51,794 bases of DNA from Lacrimispora defluvii (GCA_013036995.1 JAAOXG010000067.1:1-51794), one strand, 5' to 3'. Positions 7,484 through 17,375 are shown, counted from the first letter of the stretch. Made by a program: numbers and translations. The notes: a model not told the origin generated them from the sequence alone.

Positions 7484-9025
7484 TTATTCTTCACCGTGCT
7501 TCATAATGTGAGCTCCAAACAGAAGTACCAGGTAAAAGATACTTAAAATCAAAATATGTAGTGCCGTTTTAATAAATAAAGGAAGGCCTCCAAATGGATC
7601 CATAAAGGAAACTGCTGCATAATAGATTCCAATGGCCAGTATCATGAGTGCCGATGGCTTTGCTATCATATCCCATGCATTCCACACAAACTCCACCATT
7701 TTCTTCAAAGTCAGCACATGCATGAAAGCCAGCAGCAATTCACTTGCCAGAGCTCCAACCAGGTATGCAAATATTCCCAGCCGGGGGATTCCAAAAAGCA
7801 CAAACAGGAGCCGGAGAGTCATGGCAATGACGTTCTGGGTGAAGGTGATGGAGGTTTTCCCCAGTCCATTTAAAATACTACCCATGGTGGTGGCCATGTA
7901 AAGAAATGGGCAGAGCCATGCCAGCACAGTCATATATTGTCCGGCAGAGCTGTCTTTAAACACACTGACTCCCAAATCATTGCCAAATAAAGTGAAAATT
8001 CCGATGCAGAGAATTCCCACATACATACAGTAACGAAGGGACATGGAAATCGCCGTTGCGATCCGTTTCTCATTCCCCTCTGACTGGGCCTCTGCCACAG
8101 TAGGCAGTAATAGTACTGCAAGGGAATTAAATACAGTGGAAGGGAACAAAATAAAGGGCAGTGCCATTCCGGTTAAAACACCGTATACAGAAAATGCTGC
8201 TGAATCCGAAAGACCGGACATCTGCAGTCTGCTGGGAATGAGTATGGCCTCTGCACTGGCAAGCAGATTTAATACCAGCCGGTTACCCATAAGAGGAACA
8301 GCCAGGTGAAGGAGTCCTGGAGCCGTTTCGCTGAAATGGGAGGAATCATAAGCAAAATCTTTGGCCATTTTTGGCGGGAAAAAGCGGTAGGCAAAAACTG
8401 TAAAGAGAGAAGAGGCAATCTCCCCGATTAAATGTCCCATAACTGCCAGCTGGACAGTAATGGTAATTCCTGACTGGATCATAATGTCAGCAATGAGGAA
8501 AACAGCGCCGATTCTTATGATCTGCTCCATAATCTGTGCCAATGCCGGAACGGAGGGACGCTGCATACCATAATAGTAACCGTTGATACAGGCATGAATT
8601 GCCGCGCAGGGAACAGATACAGCAAGAAACGTAAGTAATGGTGCACAGCGCGGTTCCATTAAAATAGAACTGGCGATAAAATCCTTAAACTGAATAATAA
8701 GATAAGCAAGGATCATGGAAATAGCCACTGAAATGATAAGACCGCTGCGAAAAACAGAACGGCCCTTCTTCACATTAGCGGCTACGGACTGGGAGATGGC
8801 GGTCTGAATGGACCCTGCACAAAGAGCAAAGCAGATTCCAAAAACCGGATGAATCAGATTAAAAATACCCAGACCCTCAGCTCCAATGGTACGGGAGAGA
8901 AAGATCCGGTAAAAAAAGCCCAGCACCCGCGTGATGAGCCCGGCTGACGTCAGAAGAAGAGTGCCGGTCAGAAGCGCATATTTTCTTTTTGAAAGTTTTC
9001 TGGGGATCTTTAGAGAATCATTCAT
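7484..9025 (-). CDS. SpoVB/MurJ-like polysaccharide or lipid II flippase
   Basis: 513 aa membrane protein with about 14 predicted helices, of the MVF/MATE-like flippase superfamily. The start RKYALLTGTLLLTSAGLITRVLGFFYRI is typical of stage V sporulation protein B and related polysaccharide exporters. SpoVB acts in the outer forespore membrane in making spore cortex peptidoglycan. ATG with AGGAGAT seven bases upstream. The upstream strand has CATATATT at 9062-9055, close to a sigma-E-type -10 (CATACAnT), but no convincing -35, so forespore or mother-cell control is only a guess. It is monocistronic and divergent from iscS. Firmicutes carry several paralogues, so spoVB itself is not certain. 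Confidence 0.85.
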   Translation of the reverse strand: MNDSLKIPRKLSKRKYALLTGTLLLTSAGLITRVLGFFYRIFLSRTIGAEGLGIFNLIHPVFGICFALCAGSIQTAISQSVAANVKKGRSVFRSGLIISVAISMILAYLIIQFKDFIASSILMEPRCAPLLTFLAVSVPCAAIHACINGYYYGMQRPSVPALAQIMEQIIRIGAVFLIADIMIQSGITITVQLAVMGHLIGEIASSLFTVFAYRFFPPKMAKDFAYDSSHFSETAPGLLHLAVPLMGNRLVLNLLASAEAILIPSRLQMSGLSDSAAFSVYGVLTGMALPFILFPSTVFNSLAVLLLPTVAEAQSEGNEKRIATAISMSLRYCMYVGILCIGIFTLFGNDLGVSVFKDSSAGQYMTVLAWLCPFLYMATTMGSILNGLGKTSITFTQNVIAMTLRLLFVLFGIPRLGIFAYLVGALASELLLAFMHVLTLKKMVEFVWNAWDMIAKPSALMILAIGIYYAAVSFMDPFGGLPLFIKTALHILILSIFYLVLLFGAHIMKHGEE

Positions 9026-9089
9026 GAAATCTCCTGAAAAAGAGAATTATTATAAATATATGGAAATTGTTCTTTCTTCATGACACAAT

Positions 9090-9108
9090 CATAATGAGAA
9101 TCATTCCT
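9090..9108. promoter_or_regulatory. Fur-box-like site upstream of iscS
   Basis: CATAATGAGAATCATTCCT matches the classical 19-mer Fur box at 14 of 19 positions and contains the palindrome AATGA-GAA-TCATT. It ends one base before the iscS -35 element. Confidence 0.4.
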
Positions 9109-9109
9109 A

Positions 9110-9137
9110 TTGAATTTCTAGGAAATGTGTGTATAAT
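9110..9137 (+). promoter_or_regulatory. Promoter of the iscS operon
   Basis: TTGAAT at 9110-9115 and TATAAT at 9132-9137, 16 base spacer, about 58 bases before the iscS ATG. Confidence 0.65.
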
Positions 9138-9194
9138 AGGAAATGTAGATGAAGCTTTTAACTTTAGAACTACAGAAAGGCGGAACTAACAAAT

Positions 9195-10379
9195 ATGAAG
9201 CAACTGATTTATTTAGACAACGCAGCGACGACCAAAACCAGACCAGAGGTCGTAGAAGCCATGCTGCCTTACTTTACGGAATATTATGGTAATCCATCTT
9301 CCGTATACGAGTTTTCCGGTATCTCAAAGAAAGCGGTTCAGGATTCAAGAGAGATCATTGCAGGTTCTCTCGGAGCCAAGACGAACGAGATTTATTTCAC
9401 GGCCGGCGGTTCTGAAGCCGACAACTGGGCTCTCATTGCAACAGCAGAAGCCTATGCAGACAAAGGAAAACACATCATTACCAGTAAAATCGAGCATCAT
9501 GCCGTGCTTCACACCTGTGAATATCTGGAGAAACGCGGTTTTGATATCACTTATCTGAATGTAGATGAGAATGGTTCCATAAAGTTAGACGAGCTGAAAA
9601 AAGCCATTCGTCCTGACACCATCCTCATTTCTATCATGTTTGCCAATAACGAGATCGGCACCATTGAACCCATTAAGGAAATTGGTGAGATAGCAAAAGA
9701 GCATAAGATCCTATTCCATACGGATGCAGTTCAGGCATTCGGTCACGTGCCCATTAATGTAGATGAATACCACATTGATATGTTAAGTGCCAGCGGTCAT
9801 AAGATTAACGGACCAAAGGGAATCGGATTTTTATATATCAGAACAGGCGTTAAGTCCCGTTCCTTCATTCATGGCGGCGGTCAGGAAAGAAAGCGCCGTG
9901 CAGGAACAGAGAATGTAACAGGAATCGTAGGTTTCGGAAAAGCGGTAGAGCTTGCAGTAGCAGGAATGGAAGAGAGAACCCGCAAAGAGACCGAGCTTCG
10001 TGAATATTTAATGGAACGTGTTATGAAAGAAGTTCCATACACCAGAATTAACGGCAGCAGAAAGAGCCGCCTTTCCAATAACGTAAATTTTGCCTTCCAG
10101 TTTATTGAAGGTGAATCCTTACTGATCATGCTGGATATGAAAGGAATCTGCGGATCCAGCGGTTCAGCATGTACTTCCGGTTCCTTAGATCCGTCTCATG
10201 TACTTCTGGCAATCGGCCTTCCTCATGAGATCGCACACGGATCTCTCCGTCTGACCCTCGATGAGGTAAACACCAGAGAAGAGATGGATTATGTGGTGGA
10301 AGCCATTAAGGAGATCGTAGCCAAACTGCGCAGTATGTCCCCTCTTTACGAGGATTATATCAGACATCAGGGAAACTAG
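9195..10379 (+). CDS. iscS: Cysteine desulfurase, NifS/IscS type
   Basis: 394 aa PLP enzyme that takes sulfur from cysteine as an enzyme persulfide and gives it to the scaffold protein and to MnmA encoded next. The PLP-binding lysine is K203 in SGHKINGPKG, and HTDAVQAFGH supplies the cofactor-contact residues. The active-site cysteine is C326 in SSGSACTSGS, on the long loop typical of group I (IscS/NifS) enzymes. Full length for the family. First gene of a four-gene operon; a Fur-like box at the promoter suggests iron control. NifS would be an equally valid name. Confidence 0.95.
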   Translation: MKQLIYLDNAATTKTRPEVVEAMLPYFTEYYGNPSSVYEFSGISKKAVQDSREIIAGSLGAKTNEIYFTAGGSEADNWALIATAEAYADKGKHIITSKIEHHAVLHTCEYLEKRGFDITYLNVDENGSIKLDELKKAIRPDTILISIMFANNEIGTIEPIKEIGEIAKEHKILFHTDAVQAFGHVPINVDEYHIDMLSASGHKINGPKGIGFLYIRTGVKSRSFIHGGGQERKRRAGTENVTGIVGFGKAVELAVAGMEERTRKETELREYLMERVMKEVPYTRINGSRKSRLSNNVNFAFQFIEGESLLIMLDMKGICGSSGSACTSGSLDPSHVLLAIGLPHEIAHGSLRLTLDEVNTREEMDYVVEAIKEIVAKLRSMSPLYEDYIRHQGN

Positions 10380-10420
10380 TACAGGGTAGATGAATTACCA
10401 GAAAGTGGAGATTATAGAAT

Positions 10421-10858
10421 ATGTATACAGAGAAAGTTATGGATCATTTTGAACACCCGAGAAATGTGGGTGAAATAGAGAACGCCAGCGGCATGGGTAC
10501 AGTTGGTAATGCAAAATGCGGCGATATTATGAGAATTTATCTGGATATTGATGACAACCAGATTATTCAGGACGTAAAGTTTAAAACATTTGGCTGCGGT
10601 GCAGCAGTTGCCACAAGCAGCATGGCAACAGAGATGGTAAAAGGAAAATCAGTTCAGGAAGCTATGGAGGTTACCAATAAGGCCGTATGTGAGGCACTTG
10701 ATGGGCTGCCCCCTGTAAAAGTCCACTGCTCCTTGCTGGCCGAAGAAGCAATCCATGCTGCGTTGTGGGATTATGCAACCAAGCATGACATTAAGATTGA
10801 AGGCTTGGAGAAGCCAAAGTCTGATATCGGCGAGGAAGAAGTAGAAGAAGAATATTAA
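10421..10858 (+). CDS. nifU: Fe-S cluster assembly scaffold, NifU/IscU N-terminal type
   Basis: 145 aa scaffold on which 2Fe-2S or 4Fe-4S clusters are built from sulfur supplied by the desulfurase just upstream. The three conserved ligand cysteines are C33 (GNAKCGD), C59 (FGCGAA) and C103 (KVHCSLL), with the aspartate after C33 that is usual in the family. The acidic tail (EEEVEEEY) is seen in clostridial members. It lacks the C-terminal domains of full-length NifU, so it is the stand-alone IscU-like form. It sits 41 bases after iscS and 15 before mnmA. Confidence 0.94.
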   Translation: MYTEKVMDHFEHPRNVGEIENASGMGTVGNAKCGDIMRIYLDIDDNQIIQDVKFKTFGCGAAVATSSMATEMVKGKSVQEAMEVTNKAVCEALDGLPPVKVHCSLLAEEAIHAALWDYATKHDIKIEGLEKPKSDIGEEEVEEEY

Positions 10859-10873
10859 TGGAAATGGAATACT

Positions 10874-11953
10874 ATGAGTAAAGCGAAAGTAGTAGTTGGA
10901 ATGTCAGGAGGCGTGGATTCTTCCGTTGCAGCCTGGCTGTTAAAGGAACAGGGCTATGACGTAATCGGCGTGACCATGCAGATCTGGCAGGACGAGGATA
11001 ACGTGACCCAGGAAGAGAACGGAGGCTGCTGCGGGCTCAGTGCCGTGGACGATGCCAGAAGAGTTGCCTGGGATCTTGGAATTCCTTATTATGTTATGAA
11101 TTTTAAAGAAGAATTTAAATCGCAGGTTATTGATTACTTTGTAGAGGAATACCAGAGAGGACGGACTCCCAATCCCTGTATCGCCTGCAACCGCTATGTC
11201 AAGTGGGAGTCTCTTTTAAAGCGGAGTTTAGATATTGGAGCGGATTATATTGCCACAGGTCATTACGCCCAGATTGACCGGCTTCCTAACGGCAGATATG
11301 CCCTTAAAAAGTCAGTGACTGCTGCGAAAGACCAGACCTATGCTCTTTATAACTTAACCCAGGACCAGCTGGCCTGTACTCTTATGCCGGTAGGTGCCTA
11401 TTCCAAGGATCAGATCAGGGCGATTGCGGATCAGATCAATCTAAACGTTGCTCATAAACCGGACAGCCAGGAGATCTGCTTTATACCGGATCATGATTAT
11501 GCCGGATTTATTGAAGAGAGCGCAGGGGAGCGGGCTCCGGAAGGTAATTTTGTGGATCTGGATGGCCAGGTGATTGGACGTCATAAAGGAATCACTCATT
11601 ACACCGTTGGGCAGAGAAAGGGACTAAATTTGTCCCTTGGCTACCCGGTTTTTGTTGTGGAGATACGCCCTGAGACAAACGAGGTAGTGATTGGAACGGG
11701 AGAGGATGTCTATTCTGACACCCTTCGTGCCGGTCATTTAAACTGGATGTCAGTTGACGGTCTTCACGGAGAAGAGATGGAGGTAATGGCAAAGATCCGT
11801 TACAGCCATAAAGGCGCCCCCTGTACCATAAAAGAGGTGGAGGACGGCGTGGTGGAGTGCAGATTTGAGGAGCCGCAAAGAGCGATCACTCCCGGGCAGG
11901 CCGTGGTATTTTACCAGGGCGAGTATGTAGTGGGAGGAGGAACCATACTGTGA
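10874..11953 (+). CDS. mnmA: tRNA 2-thiouridylase MnmA
   Basis: 359 aa enzyme that makes 2-thiouridine at wobble position 34 of Lys, Glu and Gln tRNAs using sulfur from IscS. The PP-loop ATP site is [15 protein letters not shown]. Catalytic cysteines are C105 in [12 protein letters not shown] and C202 in [10 protein letters not shown]. Length and order fit the family. Co-transcription with iscS and nifU fits direct sulfur relay. Its TGA stop overlaps the GTG start of the next gene. Confidence 0.96.
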   Translation: MSKAKVVVGMSGGVDSSVAAWLLKEQGYDVIGVTMQIWQDEDNVTQEENGGCCGLSAVDDARRVAWDLGIPYYVMNFKEEFKSQVIDYFVEEYQRGRTPNPCIACNRYVKWESLLKRSLDIGADYIATGHYAQIDRLPNGRYALKKSVTAAKDQTYALYNLTQDQLACTLMPVGAYSKDQIRAIADQINLNVAHKPDSQEICFIPDHDYAGFIEESAGERAPEGNFVDLDGQVIGRHKGITHYTVGQRKGLNLSLGYPVFVVEIRPETNEVVIGTGEDVYSDTLRAGHLNWMSVDGLHGEEMEVMAKIRYSHKGAPCTIKEVEDGVVECRFEEPQRAITPGQAVVFYQGEYVVGGGTIL

Positions 11954-13071
11954 TAATCAGAAAAAAAACAATCAGATGGATCGTTCCTGCCGTCCTGCTT
12001 TTTTGCCTGTTTCTGCTTTCCGGCTGCGGGAAAAAATACGAAGCCATACAGACCCCTGCAGTGGAAGAAGCCAAAGGAGAATTATCCCAGGAGGCTGAGA
12101 GTGCTCCAGTAACCATTGAAGACGATAGGGAAGAGACGGCGGAAAAAAGCTCTCACGAAGCTTCTGTGACGAAGGAGACAGCTCCTGAGTTTCAAAAAGC
12201 AGATGAGACGGTTTATGTAACAGGCAGCGGAGTGAATGTCAGAACACAGCCATCTTCTTCCGGCCAGATAGCAGCCTCTCTTAATCAGGGGACGGCACTG
12301 AAGCGAACCGGATACAGCCAGAGCTGGAGCCGTGTTATCTATGAGAACAAAGAATGCTATGTGTCTTCCCGTTATTTATCCAAAGACAAGCCGGCGGATA
12401 AGGCGGCTGTAGCTTCTTCCGTATCAGGAAGCGGTAACGGAAAGCTCATTGCCATTGATGCGGGACACCAGGCAAAAGGTAACCCGGAAAAGGAACCCAT
12501 CGGACCAGGATCCTCTCAGATGAAACCAAAGGTGGCATCCGGAACCCAGGGTGTGGCTACGGGAATACCGGAATATAAGCTGACTCTGGATGTCTCCCTT
12601 AAATTAAAGCAGGAGCTGCTTAACCGGGGATACCGTGTTTATATGATCCGTGAAACCCATGATGTGAATATCAGCAATGCAGAACGTGCCAATATGGCAA
12701 ATGAAAGCGGAGCGGATATTTTTGTAAGAGTTCATGCTAATTCATTAAATGACAGCTCTGTAGCCGGAGCCCTGACCATGTGTCAGACTTCTAAGAATCC
12801 TTATAACGGCAATCTGTACAGTAAGAGTTCAGCTCTGTCTAAGACAGTGGTAAACGGAATCAGCAGCCAGACCGGATTTAAAAACAGAGGTGTACAGGAG
12901 ACCGATTCCATGAGCGGAATTAACTGGTGCAAAATACCGGTAACCATCGTGGAGATGGGCTTTATGAGTAATGCAGAAGAAGATAAAAAGATGGCTACCG
13001 ATGAATATCGGGACAAGATTGTAAAAGGGATTGCAGATGGAATCGATGCCTATTATGCAGGCGGGAATTAA
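11950..13071 (+). CDS. N-acetylmuramoyl-L-alanine amidase lipoprotein (SH3b + Amidase_3)
   Basis: 373 aa secreted cell-wall hydrolase. A signal peptide ends in LLSGCG, a lipobox, so it is likely a lipoprotein on the outer face of the membrane. A low-complexity linker leads to an SH3b domain (about 90-150, GVNVRTQPS...VSSRYL). The Amidase_3 domain (about 160-373) shows the zinc-binding DAGH, the glutamate in PEYKLTL, RVHANS and the catalytic glutamate in IVEMGFMSN. The GTG start overlaps the mnmA stop; GGAGGAGG lies about nine bases upstream. Its role is splitting the stem peptide from the glycan, in cell separation or sporulation. Confidence 0.92.
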   Translation: MIIRKKTIRWIVPAVLLFCLFLLSGCGKKYEAIQTPAVEEAKGELSQEAESAPVTIEDDREETAEKSSHEASVTKETAPEFQKADETVYVTGSGVNVRTQPSSSGQIAASLNQGTALKRTGYSQSWSRVIYENKECYVSSRYLSKDKPADKAAVASSVSGSGNGKLIAIDAGHQAKGNPEKEPIGPGSSQMKPKVASGTQGVATGIPEYKLTLDVSLKLKQELLNRGYRVYMIRETHDVNISNAERANMANESGADIFVRVHANSLNDSSVAGALTMCQTSKNPYNGNLYSKSSALSKTVVNGISSQTGFKNRGVQETDSMSGINWCKIPVTIVEMGFMSNAEEDKKMATDEYRDKIVKGIADGIDAYYAGGN

Positions 13072-13084
13072 ATCCATATAAGCT

Positions 13085-13127
13085 GCCGGAAAGCAAGAGG
13101 GAAAACCCTGCTGCTTTCCGGCTTTTT
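13085..13127 (+). terminator. Intrinsic terminator of the iscS operon
   Basis: Arms GCCGGAAAGC and GCTTTCCGGC pair perfectly, with an inner GGG/CCC pair, followed by TTTTT. Confidence 0.85.
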
Positions 13128-13217
13128 GCTGTATTCCTTCCGCCTGTGAGGTCATAAATGAACGGTAAAAAGCATACATTTTCCTGAAACGTTTCTTCCA
13201 GGCAAGGAGAAAAAAAC

Positions 13218-14108
13218 ATGGCAGATTATGGGCTTGCGTTAGCAGGAGGAGGAACCAGAGGAGCGGTTCATGTAGGCGTTCTTACGGCGTTAGAAGAAAA
13301 CGGTCTTTTACCCACCCAGGTTGCAGGAGCCAGTGCAGGAAGTATTGTGGCTGGCTTATACGCCTCCGGAATGGATATTGGAAAGATGAGAGATACAGTG
13401 AGATGGCTGGCAGCCCACGGAGAAAATTATATTGATCCAAATATAATCGGCGTTATTTTATTTCTGCCCCAGGTGCTGCTTCATAGAAAGACATCTTTGA
13501 TGGGCTTAATCAAAGGCAACCGGCTTTCTGATTTTCTCTGCGATTTAACCGAAGGGATAGAGATACAGGATTGCAAGAAGGGGCTGTTAATACCGGCAGT
13601 GGATATCAACAGCGGTAACACGGTTGTATTTACAAATCTCTTTCAGGAAAAGGTTCCTATGTCAGCACTTCGGGAAGAAAATGTGAGGTGGCAGAAAAAC
13701 GGTCTTTTATGTGACATTATGATGGCAAGCTCTTCTGTTCCGGCAGTATTCTGCCCAAGGCAGATTAATGGTTTTTTGCTGGTGGATGGTGGGGTGACCA
13801 ATAATCTTCCGGTAGACTTACTGATCTCCACGGGAGTATCAAACGTTATTGCAGTTGATATCGGGGAAGCATATGAAATGCCAAAGGATCATTCCATAAT
13901 GGAGATCTCGTTCCACTCATTTTCCATTATGAGCAGGGAGTTAAAGGACTGCCGTTCCAGCGGTGAGATTCTTCTGTTAAAGCCACCGATTCCCAAAGGG
14001 TCTGGGCTTTTAACCTTTGAATATATGGAGGAATGCATGGAAAGCGGATATCTGTATACGAAGAAAATGATGCCGCGGATTAAGCATGCTCTGGAAAAAC
14101 TAAAATAA
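13218..14108 (+). CDS. Patatin-like phospholipase family protein
   Basis: 296 aa, single patatin domain. The oxyanion segment GLALAGGGTRGAVHVGVL, the nucleophile elbow GASAG (S39) and the catalytic aspartate in VDGGVTNNLP form the Ser-Asp dyad of bacterial patatin-like acyl hydrolases (RssA/YchK group). It is probably cytoplasmic, with no signal peptide. ATG preceded by AAGGAG. The gene stands alone, followed closely by a GNAT gene. The natural substrate cannot be told from sequence. Confidence 0.9.
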   Translation: MADYGLALAGGGTRGAVHVGVLTALEENGLLPTQVAGASAGSIVAGLYASGMDIGKMRDTVRWLAAHGENYIDPNIIGVILFLPQVLLHRKTSLMGLIKGNRLSDFLCDLTEGIEIQDCKKGLLIPAVDINSGNTVVFTNLFQEKVPMSALREENVRWQKNGLLCDIMMASSSVPAVFCPRQINGFLLVDGGVTNNLPVDLLISTGVSNVIAVDIGEAYEMPKDHSIMEISFHSFSIMSRELKDCRSSGEILLLKPPIPKGSGLLTFEYMEECMESGYLYTKKMMPRIKHALEKLK

Positions 14109-14153
14109 ATACGGTATACTGTATAAAAATACATTTACAGAAGGAGAAATAAA

Positions 14154-14639
14154 ATGGAACTGACCTTTCGATATGCACAGGAATCAGATACGGCTCTGAT
14201 TCTGGAATTCATTAAAGAGCTGGCAGATTATGAGAAAATGCTTGATGATGTGGTTGCTACAGAAGAGCTTTTAAAAGAATGGCTGTTCGGGCAGAAAAAA
14301 GCAGAAGTAATTTTTGCGCAGGCAGATGGGAAGGAAGTAGGATTTGCGTTATTTTTCCATAATTTCTCCACATTCCTTGGCAGAGCAGGGATCTATCTGG
14401 AGGACTTGTTTGTAAAGCCGGAATACAGAGGAAAGGGTATTGGAAAAGCCATTTTTAAAAAATTAGGTGCCATTACAGGAGAACGAGGCTGTGGAAGACT
14501 GGAATGGTGGTGTTTGGACTGGAATCAGCCCAGCATCGACTTTTATCGTTCCATGGGAGCAGAGGCAATGGATGAATGGACGGTATACCGCATTGCTGGT
14601 GAGGGCCTGAACCGACTGGCAGATGGTGGTGAAATATAA
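14154..14639 (+). CDS. GNAT-family N-acetyltransferase
   Basis: 161 aa, one GNAT domain. The acetyl-CoA-binding motif A appears as LFVKPEYRGKGIGKAIFKKLG, followed by LEWWCLDWNQPSIDFYRSMGA. This resembles the spermidine/diamine acetyltransferase-like branch (IYLEDLFV). AAGGAG six to seven bases upstream supports the ATG. The substrate is unknown. It may be co-transcribed with the patatin gene 45 bases upstream. Confidence 0.88.
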   Translation: MELTFRYAQESDTALILEFIKELADYEKMLDDVVATEELLKEWLFGQKKAEVIFAQADGKEVGFALFFHNFSTFLGRAGIYLEDLFVKPEYRGKGIGKAIFKKLGAITGERGCGRLEWWCLDWNQPSIDFYRSMGAEAMDEWTVYRIAGEGLNRLADGGEI

Positions 14640-14665
14640 AGGGATCCGAATACAGGAAACAGACA

Positions 14666-14694
14666 GGGGGTGTTATAATACACTCCCTTCTTTA
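14666..14694 (+). terminator. Probable weak intrinsic terminator
   Basis: GGGGGTGT and ACACTCCC pair with one G-T wobble around TATAAT, followed by TTCTTTATTT. Confidence 0.45.
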
Positions 14695-14793
14695 TTTGGA
14701 AAAGAATCATAAAATTGTAATGTCTTTGTAACCAATTTTATTTCATTACGGGTTATACTGCTATTGTAAGAAATAAATTCCAAGGAGGATATC

Positions 14794-15381
14794 ATGAGAC
14801 GTATCATGGGAAAAAATAATAAAAAATACAGCAGGAGGCTGCTGGCTTCATTGCTGCTTTTCAGTATGTTAGAAATAAGTGGGTGTGGTATAAAAGAAAC
14901 AGACAGGGCAGCTGGTAGCACAAAAGAAGCCACAGCCCCTTCCATAACCCGGACTGAGGCTGCAAAGGAAAGTTCTACGGCAGAAGCAATCACTACGGCA
15001 GCAGAAAATGAGTCCTCCCGGTTAGACGGCTATATTGGTTTGCTGGGCCTTACCAAAGAGGAACTGGTGAAAAACTTAGGCGAGGAGCCGGAGAAGATTG
15101 ACGAGGGAGGTCTGGAATTTAAAAAAGCCGGAATCCGTATCTGGTTCGACCAGATCAATTACAAGACTGCAGAGCAGATTTTCGTCATGGATCCGGCTTT
15201 TGACATTCATGGTGTGAAGCTGGGAGAAAAAATTGACAAATTTAAAGAAGTATTAAAAGATCCGGTCAGCGACAGGAATGGCGATGCTCATTTTAAATAT
15301 AACGATATCTATCTTTCCATTAACTACGACACAAACACCCAGGTTACCTATGGACTGTATCTGTTGAAGAATGATTTTTAA
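14794..15381 (+). CDS. Predicted lipoprotein, unknown function
   Basis: 195 aa. A signal peptide with a lipobox (LEISGCG) is followed by a Ser/Thr/Ala-rich linker (about 35-75) and a small C-terminal domain (about 78-195) with the pattern YIGLLGLTKEELVKNLGEEP and a later HGVKLGEKIDKFKEVL. No family was recognised; the repeat of short 'L..t.eel...lG.p' units recalls anchored proteins that act as inhibitors or cell-surface sensors, but that is only a resemblance. ATG with AAGGAGG seven bases upstream. It stands 42 bases before another lipoprotein gene and the two-component genes, so it may be part of that unit. Confidence 0.75.
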   Translation: MRRIMGKNNKKYSRRLLASLLLFSMLEISGCGIKETDRAAGSTKEATAPSITRTEAAKESSTAEAITTAAENESSRLDGYIGLLGLTKEELVKNLGEEPEKIDEGGLEFKKAGIRIWFDQINYKTAEQIFVMDPAFDIHGVKLGEKIDKFKEVLKDPVSDRNGDAHFKYNDIYLSINYDTNTQVTYGLYLLKNDF

Positions 15382-15423
15382 CCCCAGAAACACAGCAGCT
15401 TCCTAAGATACGGAGAGACAGAC

Positions 15424-16707
15424 ATGAAAAGAAAAAATAAAAATATCCTGTTACAGGCAGCGGTGGCAGCTGCAATGACCGCGTACTTATCCGGCTGCAG
15501 TTATTCCGGCAATCAGGCCGGGTTCATACAGCAGCCCAAAGCGGACAATTCTACAGAAGAGGATCTTACACAAAAAATAAAAAGTATTCTGCCTGCAGGT
15601 TCTGTATATTTAACGGCTGATCATTCAGATAAAAAACAAAGCATCGTTCTTGATGATATCAATCAGGATGGGAAACAGGAAGCGCTGGTTTTATATCGGG
15701 ATACCAGGGATAATAAGCAGGCGCATTTCCTGATATTACAGGAAAAGGATGGAAATTACGAAAAAATATGGGATCAGGAGACAGGATTTTCCTCTTTTGA
15801 TTCATTTGAAGTAGTGGATTTAGATGGGGACGGAAAAAAGGAGATCATAGCAGGCGGACAGATTTCCGGTCCGGAAAGCCCAAAGCAGCTTTTCATCTAT
15901 GAGCTTAATCAGGATCAGTTAGTGCAAAAGGGAAACCCCAGTTATGAAACGCTTTTAATCAGGAAGTTTGGAAACAGCCAGTCCCCTTTTATTTTTTTAT
16001 CAGACGGAAAAAAAGAGGAAGAACAGAAAGCAGAACTGTTTTCCTATGAGGGAGGTCAGTTAATATCCCGTTCCAGCGTGGAGTTAAATCCACAGGCAGT
16101 GCCGGAACAAATCACAGCAGGACTTCTGGCAGATGGAACAGATGCCGTCTTTATTGACAGCGGACTGGGTGCCCATTCCATGTTAACGGAAATTCTTGGA
16201 GTGAAAGACGGAAAACTCATAAAAATCGGAGATGACAACGACACTGCTCTGATGAAGGAATATCCTCTTTACAGCAGAGATTTAAATGGAGATGGTGTGA
16301 TTGAGGCAGGAGGAATGTATATACCAAACGGGTATGAAGATGCTGCCATGGCTGAGATTCCATTTATCCAGGTTTATTATGACTATAAGCTGGATGGATC
16401 CAAAACACCAGTTGAGGAACGTTATGCAGAAGAAGGGCATCATTTTTATATTACCATTCCATCCGATTTATACGGTAAAATCACGGTAAAGCGACTGGAT
16501 CAGGGTGTACAGCTTGTAACTGTTTCAGGGGGAGAGACAGTGTTTGAAGTGAAATGGGTAAAGAAAGATAATGCTGGCCAGCACGGCACCATATTGGGCA
16601 AGACAAACGACACCATCTATTATACTGAGTTAAAAGATGAACTGCCTATATCCAGAGACCAGTTTCACCTGGTGGGAGAGGAAAATGAAAGCAATACTGG
16701 TAGTTGA
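15424..16707 (+). CDS. Lipoprotein with VCBS/FG-GAP-like calcium-binding repeats
   Basis: 427 aa. A signal peptide ends in the lipobox LSGCS, so it should be anchored on the outer face. Three DxDxDG-type loops are visible, DINQDGKQEALV, DLDGDGKKEIIAGG and DLNGDGVIEAGG, which is the spacing of calcium-binding blades in VCBS/FG-GAP propeller proteins. The rest is beta-rich. The last 23 bases overlap the start of a response-regulator gene, so these genes are co-transcribed and translationally coupled. This suggests a role as an accessory or sensing protein of the two-component system; the ligand is unknown. Confidence 0.85.
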   Translation: MKRKNKNILLQAAVAAAMTAYLSGCSYSGNQAGFIQQPKADNSTEEDLTQKIKSILPAGSVYLTADHSDKKQSIVLDDINQDGKQEALVLYRDTRDNKQAHFLILQEKDGNYEKIWDQETGFSSFDSFEVVDLDGDGKKEIIAGGQISGPESPKQLFIYELNQDQLVQKGNPSYETLLIRKFGNSQSPFIFLSDGKKEEEQKAELFSYEGGQLISRSSVELNPQAVPEQITAGLLADGTDAVFIDSGLGAHSMLTEILGVKDGKLIKIGDDNDTALMKEYPLYSRDLNGDGVIEAGGMYIPNGYEDAAMAEIPFIQVYYDYKLDGSKTPVEERYAEEGHHFYITIPSDLYGKITVKRLDQGVQLVTVSGGETVFEVKWVKKDNAGQHGTILGKTNDTIYYTELKDELPISRDQFHLVGEENESNTGS

Positions 16708-17371
16708 GGATGAGCTTTCCATCAGAAGCTTTATCTGCCTGAATTTAAGAAGGAAGAAGTATGAGGTACTGGAAGCAGAAACGGGAGAAAAGGCTCTTGA
16801 ACTGTTCGCTGCCAACCCGGTGGATGTAGTGCTGCTTGACCTCATGCTTCCGGGCATGGATGGATTTGCTGTCTGCGAGAAAATGAGAGATTTAAGCCCT
16901 CTGGCGGGCATTATTATGTTGACAGCACGTTCCCAGGAAGAGGATAAAATAAAGGGATTAATCCAGGGAGCCGATGACTATATCACAAAACCATTTAGTA
17001 TGACTGAGCTGGAGGCCAGAATCATTTCTCTTTTGCGCCGTATGGATTTAAGATCCTCTGACCAGAATGGGACAAGGCTATGTTCCGGGCCCTTTGAGCT
17101 GGATTTTGAAACGAACCGGTTATTACGAAGGGGTGTTGCCGTGAAGGTGACACCTACGGAATTCAGCCTGATTCAATTCTTTATCAGAAACAAAAACAGG
17201 GTTTTTACCAGAAACCAGATTTTAGATCAGGTATGGGGAGAAAATTATGTGGGAGATCTAAAGGTGGTTGATGTAAACATCAGGCGGATCCGAAGAAAGA
17301 TTGAAGATGACCCGGCAAATCCAGAGTACCTGTGTACGGAATGGGGATATGGATATATTTGGAAGGAGTGA
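16685..17371 (+). CDS. OmpR/PhoB-family response regulator
   Basis: 228 aa. The receiver domain (about 1-118) has the acidic pocket VVEDE, phospho-acceptor aspartate in VVLLDLMLPGMDG and the lysine in DDYITKPFS. A winged-helix Trans_reg_C domain follows (about 130-228), with VTPTEFSLIQFFIRNKNRVFTRNQILDQVWG and VVDVNIRRIRRKI. The start is ATG at 16685, with GGGAGAGG just upstream, inside the end of the lipoprotein gene. The partner kinase follows after four bases. Confidence 0.95.
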   Translation: MKAILVVEDELSIRSFICLNLRRKKYEVLEAETGEKALELFAANPVDVVLLDLMLPGMDGFAVCEKMRDLSPLAGIIMLTARSQEEDKIKGLIQGADDYITKPFSMTELEARIISLLRRMDLRSSDQNGTRLCSGPFELDFETNRLLRRGVAVKVTPTEFSLIQFFIRNKNRVFTRNQILDQVWGENYVGDLKVVDVNIRRIRRKIEDDPANPEYLCTEWGYGYIWKE

Positions 17372-17375
17372 TTGA

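Noticed and set aside
9040-9065. Sigma-E promoter for the SpoVB-like gene
   Set aside because: A CATATATT -10 is present, but no acceptable -35 lies at the right spacing, so it is only mentioned in the gene entry.
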